DNA from: Desulfobacteraceae bacterium
GTDB taxonomy: Bacteria > Desulfobacterota > Desulfobacteria > Desulfobacterales > Desulfobacteraceae
Reading direction: 5' to 3'
Length of the DNA stretch: 64,000 bases
Assembly: GCA_016744295.1 (NCBI GenBank)
Contig: JADGEQ010000003.1
Coordinates: 1-64,000, forward strand
Part shown: positions 60,638-64,000 of the stretch, piece after piece
Layout of the letters: every line of letters starts with the position of its first letter
Numbering within the stretch: position 1 is the first letter of the stretch
The notes under the pieces: model-generated
Database searches by the model: none
What the model was told of the DNA's origin: nothing
The model's input: only the letters and a program-made list of their open reading frames with translations
Translations under genes and position numbers: made by a program

Positions 60638-61910
60638 GATATTAATTTTATCCCTGTTTTTCCTCTTTTTGCTCAACACCCCCATTGCCATTGCCATTGG
60701 CGGGGCATCTGCTCTGGCCATCCTGATCCAGGGAGACTTTTCCCTGATGATGGTGGTCCAGCGAATGTTTTCCGGCACGGATTCCTTCCATTTGATGGCG
60801 GTCCCTCTGTTCATGTATGCCGGTGTGATCATGGAAAAAGGAGGGATTTCAGGGCGGCTTATTGACTTTGCCAATGCCCTGACCGGGTGGCTTCCCGGCG
60901 GGCTTGCTGCTGTTTCCATTGTGGGGGCCATGTTTTTTGCCGGAATCTCAGGATCTGCCGCAGCAGATGCCGCCGCCGTGGGAGCGGTTCTTATTCCTGC
61001 CATGAAACGCTCGGGCTACCCGTCGGATTTTGCAGCGGCTGTCCAGGCATCGGGCGGTTCCCTGGGGGTGGTCATCCCCCCTTCCATTCCCATGATCATT
61101 TTCGGGTTTCTCACAGGAGCCTCCATCACTAGGTTGTTTGCCGCCGGAATTCTTCCGGGATTGCTCATCGGGCTGTCCCTGATCACGGTATCAACCATCA
61201 TTGCCAAAAAAAACGGGTATGCCCCGGGCATGGCTTTTTCTATACCCAATGTTTGTCAGACGTTTAAACGGGCTTTTCTGGCCCTGGGGGCACCCATCAT
61301 TATCCTGGGGGGGATATTGTTCGGCATTTTTACGGCAACGGAATCGGCTGCCGTGGCCGTGGTCTATGCCCTGTTTGTCTCCATGGCAGTATATCAAAAG
61401 ATCGGTTTCAGGGATATTTTTCCCATTTTTCGGCAGGCCTCCATAACCTCTTCCGTGGTCATGTTCATTATTGCCACGGCCTCGGTTTTTTCCTGGATTG
61501 CGGCCATGGAAGAGATCCCTGCCACCCTGGCGGGCAGTCTGCTGGGGATGACGGACAACCCCACCCTGCTGCTGCTGCTCATCAACCTGGTTCTCCTGGC
61601 TGCCGGGGCTTTTGTGGAAACCACAGCCGCCCTTATTCTCCTGGTTCCCATGATCACTGCCATGCTGCCCTCCCTGGGTATCGACCTGATTCAACTGGGG
61701 GTGATTGTGGTGACCAATTTGTCCATTGGTATGCTCACGCCTCCCATGGGCATCTGTCTCATTGTATCCAGCTCCATTTCTGAAGATTCCATCGGGGCTG
61801 TTAGCCGAAGGGTTCTCCCCTTTTTGATTGTTCTGATCATCGATCTGTTGATCATTACCTTTTATTCCCCCCTGACCATGTGGATGGCCGGGTTGATTAA
61901 TAATGGCTGA
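60627..61910 (+). CDS. dctM: TRAP transporter large permease DctM
   Basis: About 427 residues, about twelve membrane helices, the Na+- or H+-driven permease. Signatures: LLNTPIAIAIGGASALAIL, LMAVPLFMYAGVIMEKGGIS, AMFFAGISGSAAADAAAVGAVLIPAM, VVIPPSIPMIIFG and LLTPPMGICL-type end (GMLTPPMGICLIVSSSI). ATG at 60627 with GGTGGGGG upstream is used. The stop codon lies in a 35-bp tandem duplication. Confidence 0.95.
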   Translation: MTTEILILSLFFLFLLNTPIAIAIGGASALAILIQGDFSLMMVVQRMFSGTDSFHLMAVPLFMYAGVIMEKGGISGRLIDFANALTGWLPGGLAAVSIVGAMFFAGISGSAAADAAAVGAVLIPAMKRSGYPSDFAAAVQASGGSLGVVIPPSIPMIIFGFLTGASITRLFAAGILPGLLIGLSLITVSTIIAKKNGYAPGMAFSIPNVCQTFKRAFLALGAPIIILGGILFGIFTATESAAVAVVYALFVSMAVYQKIGFRDIFPIFRQASITSSVVMFIIATASVFSWIAAMEEIPATLAGSLLGMTDNPTLLLLLINLVLLAAGAFVETTAALILLVPMITAMLPSLGIDLIQLGVIVVTNLSIGMLTPPMGICLIVSSSISEDSIGAVSRRVLPFLIVLIIDLLIITFYSPLTMWMAGLINNG

Positions 61911-61962
61911 TTAACAATTAGATTGAATTGATTAATAAGAGTTGATTAACCATTAGACTGTA
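61893..61962. repeat. 35-bp tandem duplication over the dctM stop codon
   Basis: Two adjacent 35-base units (61893-61927 and 61928-61962), both opening TTGATTAATAA and both containing TGATTAAC then ATTAGA, match at 29 of 35 positions. The first holds the last codons and stop of dctM; the second is just downstream. A simple slippage duplication is the likely origin. Confidence 0.7.
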
Positions 61963-62052
61963 AATAGGGATGGAAATGAGCAATCATTGCTGGTAAGCTC
62001 TTGTACCAGTCATGTGACCGTCTGCCGGAAAATCGACAGATATAATAAAAAA

Positions 62053-63096
62053 ATGGGTGTGGACATGGACCCTGTGCAACAGGCGGAAAAAATTATTGAA
62101 GATACCTATATCCGGTATAAGACTATTTTTGAAAATACCGGAACCGCCACCATTCTCATTGAAGAGGATATGACCATTTCAATGGTCAATTCGGAGCTGG
62201 AGCGGATATCCGGTATTGATAAATTTAGTGTGGAAAAGAAGATGAAATTTCCGGAACTCATTGCCGAGGCTGACAGGGAAAAGGTGATTGCCAACCATCG
62301 CATGAGGCGCCATAAACCTTCCCAGGTCCCCCGCAATTATCCCTGCAGGGTAAAAATGGCCAACGGGGATATCAGAGAGTGTATCCTTACCGTGGCCCTT
62401 ATCCAGGGGACACGCCAGAGCGTGGCATCCATCACCGATATTTCAAAGCAGAAACAGCTGGAACGGGAGATTGCCAGGATCAGCGAGGAGGAACGCCGCC
62501 AGATGGGCCAGGTGCTCCATGACGATCTGGGATCTCATTTGGCCGGGGTGGAAGCCATGACAGCACTTCTGGCCGGCCGGCTTGAAAAAGAGCATCATCC
62601 CCAGGCCGAACTGGCCCGGGAAATTTCAGGGTTTGTGAACCAGGCGATCAAAAAAACCCGGGCCATGGTCCAAGGATTGGTGCCGGTAAACCTTGAAAGT
62701 ACCGGTTTTATGGCGGCTATTCAGCAATATGCAGTTCAGGTGGAAAAGGGATTTGAGCTTGAATGCCAAGTTTGCGGTGGACAAAATATTCAATTTTCCA
62801 ATACAGCCGCTCTGACCCATGTTTATTATATAATCCGGGAGGCTGTGAACAATGCTGCCAAACATGGGGATGCCCAAAAAATTTCCATAGAATTTAAAGG
62901 GTCTAGTCTGGATATGATCATTGATATCCAGGATGACGGCAGGGGAATGGCTGGAATAGATATTGAAAAAAAAGGAGTCGGCCTTGTGATCATGCAGCAC
63001 AGGGCCGATCTGATCGGCGCCAGCCTGAAAATACGTGAAAATAAAACAGGGGGGACCATCGTCCGGTGCCAGATCGAAAAAAAATATTTATTGTAG
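62053..63096 (+). CDS. PAS-domain histidine kinase (HisKA_3, NarX/DegS-like)
   Basis: About 347 residues, soluble. PAS domain about 10-135 (YKTIFENTGTATILIEEDM, SGIDKFSVEKKMKFPELI). The dimerisation/phosphoacceptor helix has EEERRQMGQVLHDDLGSHLAG with His156. An ATP-binding domain follows (REAVNNAAKHG, DDGRGM, GVGLVIMQHRADLIGA). The start is uncertain: ATG at 62053, ATG at 62065 or a TTG at 61987. It overlaps the next regulator gene by 31 bases, so the two form a pair, possibly controlling the TRAP operon upstream or the acyl-CoA gene downstream. Confidence 0.92.
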   Translation: MGVDMDPVQQAEKIIEDTYIRYKTIFENTGTATILIEEDMTISMVNSELERISGIDKFSVEKKMKFPELIAEADREKVIANHRMRRHKPSQVPRNYPCRVKMANGDIRECILTVALIQGTRQSVASITDISKQKQLEREIARISEEERRQMGQVLHDDLGSHLAGVEAMTALLAGRLEKEHHPQAELAREISGFVNQAIKKTRAMVQGLVPVNLESTGFMAAIQQYAVQVEKGFELECQVCGGQNIQFSNTAALTHVYYIIREAVNNAAKHGDAQKISIEFKGSSLDMIIDIQDDGRGMAGIDIEKKGVGLVIMQHRADLIGASLKIRENKTGGTIVRCQIEKKYLL

Positions 63097-63719
63097 ATGA
63101 CCATCCTGTTTTCAGGAAGGGGCTGGCACAGCTCATTGATGAAGAAGCGGATCTTCATGTTACTGGTGAGGCAGAAAGTGTGACCCAGGCCATTCAATTG
63201 ATTCAAAATGGGGTTCCGGATCTGGTCATCGTCGACATCACCCTCAAGGATAAATCCGGAATTGATCTCATCGAGTATTTAAAGGAATATTTTCCACATC
63301 TTCCCATTCTGGTTATTTCCATGCACGATGAATCCTTGTATGCAGAACGGGTGCTGAGAGCCGGAGCCCTGGGGTATATCACCAAACAGGAAATGACCGG
63401 CAATGTGGTGGTTGCTGTCCGCCAGGTGATCGCCGGCAAGCGCTATATCAGTTCGGACATGGTGGATGCCCTGTTGGGAAAAATGATGGGCGGCCCCGGG
63501 GGTGACGGCCAGAGCCCCATTGAACTTCTTTCCAACCGGGAACTTGAAGTATTCCAGCTTGTCGGCCAGGGATTCAAACGGGGGGAAATCGCTGATCTCC
63601 TCCACCTGAGTGTTAAAACCATTGGCACCTACCGGGAAAATATTAAAAAAAAGATGAACCTGAAAACCGCCAATGAACTGATGAAGCATGCCCTAACCTG
63701 GGTACTATCTCAAAAATGA
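63066..63719 (+). CDS. LuxR/NarL-type response regulator
   Basis: 217 residues from a GTG start. Receiver with Asp11-Asp12, phospho-acceptor Asp57 (VIVDITLKD), and Lys in YITKQE. C-terminal LuxR helix-turn-helix: SNRELEVFQLVGQGFKRGEIADLLHLSVKTIGTYRENIKKKM. The gene begins inside the kinase gene (31-base overlap), which makes the pairing almost certain. Confidence 0.94.
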   Translation: MPDRKKIFIVDDHPVFRKGLAQLIDEEADLHVTGEAESVTQAIQLIQNGVPDLVIVDITLKDKSGIDLIEYLKEYFPHLPILVISMHDESLYAERVLRAGALGYITKQEMTGNVVVAVRQVIAGKRYISSDMVDALLGKMMGGPGGDGQSPIELLSNRELEVFQLVGQGFKRGEIADLLHLSVKTIGTYRENIKKKMNLKTANELMKHALTWVLSQK

Positions 63720-63893
63720 TATGAGCCTAGGTGTTTTACCCATGGCAATATCGGTATTTATCCCATAAAAAAACCGGTTCTCCATTGATTGTCAAATTTT
63801 TATAATTTGGTTACTGGTATTGTGCGCTTGATTAAATATGGGATGCCTGTTTTATAGCTGAATCACGATAGCCTGTAAAGGAAGGATGGAACC
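63720..63893. other. Intergenic region upstream of the acyl-CoA gene
   Basis: 174 bases, AT-rich, with TATAAT at 63801-63806 but no good -35 at the right distance. No clear terminator for the two-component pair was seen. Confidence 0.3.
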
Positions 63894-64000
63894 ATGGCAG
63901 CAACACAAATGGAAAGAGTCAGAGATGTTGAAACCTGTGTAGATCGTATTCTTGAAACCGTTGGCTATAAGATTGTGTTTGGTATGCCCCTGGCCCTGGG
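63894..64000 (+). CDS. Probable acetyl-CoA hydrolase/transferase family protein, 5' part
   Basis: Only 35 codons are inside the window. ATG at 63894 has AGGAAGG upstream. The sequence VRDVETCVDRILETVGYKIV then FGMPLALG resembles the start of the acetyl-CoA hydrolase/CoA-transferase family, where IVLGTPLGLGKPNHLVNALY is common. The gene continues beyond the window edge. With so little sequence the family call is tentative. Confidence 0.5.
   Translation, partial: MAATQMERVRDVETCVDRILETVGYKIVFGMPLAL

Noticed and set aside
63810..63850. Sigma54 (-24/-12) promoter before the acyl-CoA gene
   Set aside because: A TGG-TTG pattern exists, but the spacing between GG and GC elements does not fit.
1..64000. 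CRISPR arrays, tRNA and rRNA genes
   Set aside because: No regularly spaced repeats and no cloverleaf-like sequences were found by eye. The GGTTCGATC inside the 1367-1421 hairpin looks like a tRNA T-loop but has no acceptor or anticodon arm.

Overview
The window reads as a chromosomal stretch of a Gram-negative, anaerobic sulfate-reducer-like Desulfobacterota (Desulfobacteraceae-type). This is inferred from gene content and protein style: rubrerythrin, a small multiheme c-type cytochrome, a methylenetetrahydrofolate reductase fused to a Cys-rich C-terminal domain, many phosphorelay kinases, TRAP and ABC uptake systems, and BamD/lipoproteins showing an outer membrane. No rRNA, tRNA or CRISPR array was seen. 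The first gene (RelA/SpoT) and the last (probable acetyl-CoA hydrolase/transferase) are cut by the window edges.

Layout. 1-6.9 kb: 3' part of rel, rpmB, a trxA-trxB-bamD operon, rubrerythrin, a Sel1/FGE-type secreted protein and two small lipoprotein genes. 7.0-13.7 kb: a three-gene RND efflux operon whose outer-membrane component is fused to an ABC-type substrate-binding domain. 13.7-16.1 kb: a DAHP synthase-aroB operon preceded by a perfect sigma70 promoter and a Trp-rich leader peptide (probable attenuator). 16.1-20.1 kb: response regulator, hybrid kinase, minCDE. 20.1-26.6 kb: hisS-aspS, a GAF hybrid kinase, hisD. 26.7-34.5 kb: aapJQMP amino-acid ABC operon, divergent from a periplasmic binding protein/hybrid kinase pair that share a symmetric double promoter. 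34.5-39.6 kb: lexA-imuB-dnaE2 SOS mutagenesis operon. 39.8-44.8 kb: liv branched-chain amino-acid ABC operon.

44.9-53.3 kb: mixed housekeeping and accessory genes (META and SYLF proteins, an FMN-reductase remnant, metF, an orphan DNA methyltransferase, yaaA with a coupled 39-codon ORF, triheme cytochrome, M19 dipeptidase, alpha/beta hydrolase, and a REP-type Y1 transposase overlapping it). 53.3-57.5 kb is the most accessory-looking part: a double flavodoxin/Fe-S flavoprotein with a divergent TetR regulator and paired operators, then a visibly AT-rich run of acetyltransferase and methyltransferase genes. Two of those four are broken and an attC-like hairpin lies among them. 57.7-64 kb: a secreted hypothetical, an RNase HI-like protein, a dctPQM TRAP transporter, a PAS histidine kinase/LuxR regulator pair, and the start of a CoA-transferase-family gene.

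No wholly new system is evident. The most interesting points are the binding-domain/TolC fusion in the RND operon, the Trp leader in front of DAHP synthase, the degenerate cassette-like island at 55.5-57.5 kb, and the imuA-less lexA-imuB-dnaE2 unit whose ImuB has lost catalytic acidic residues.
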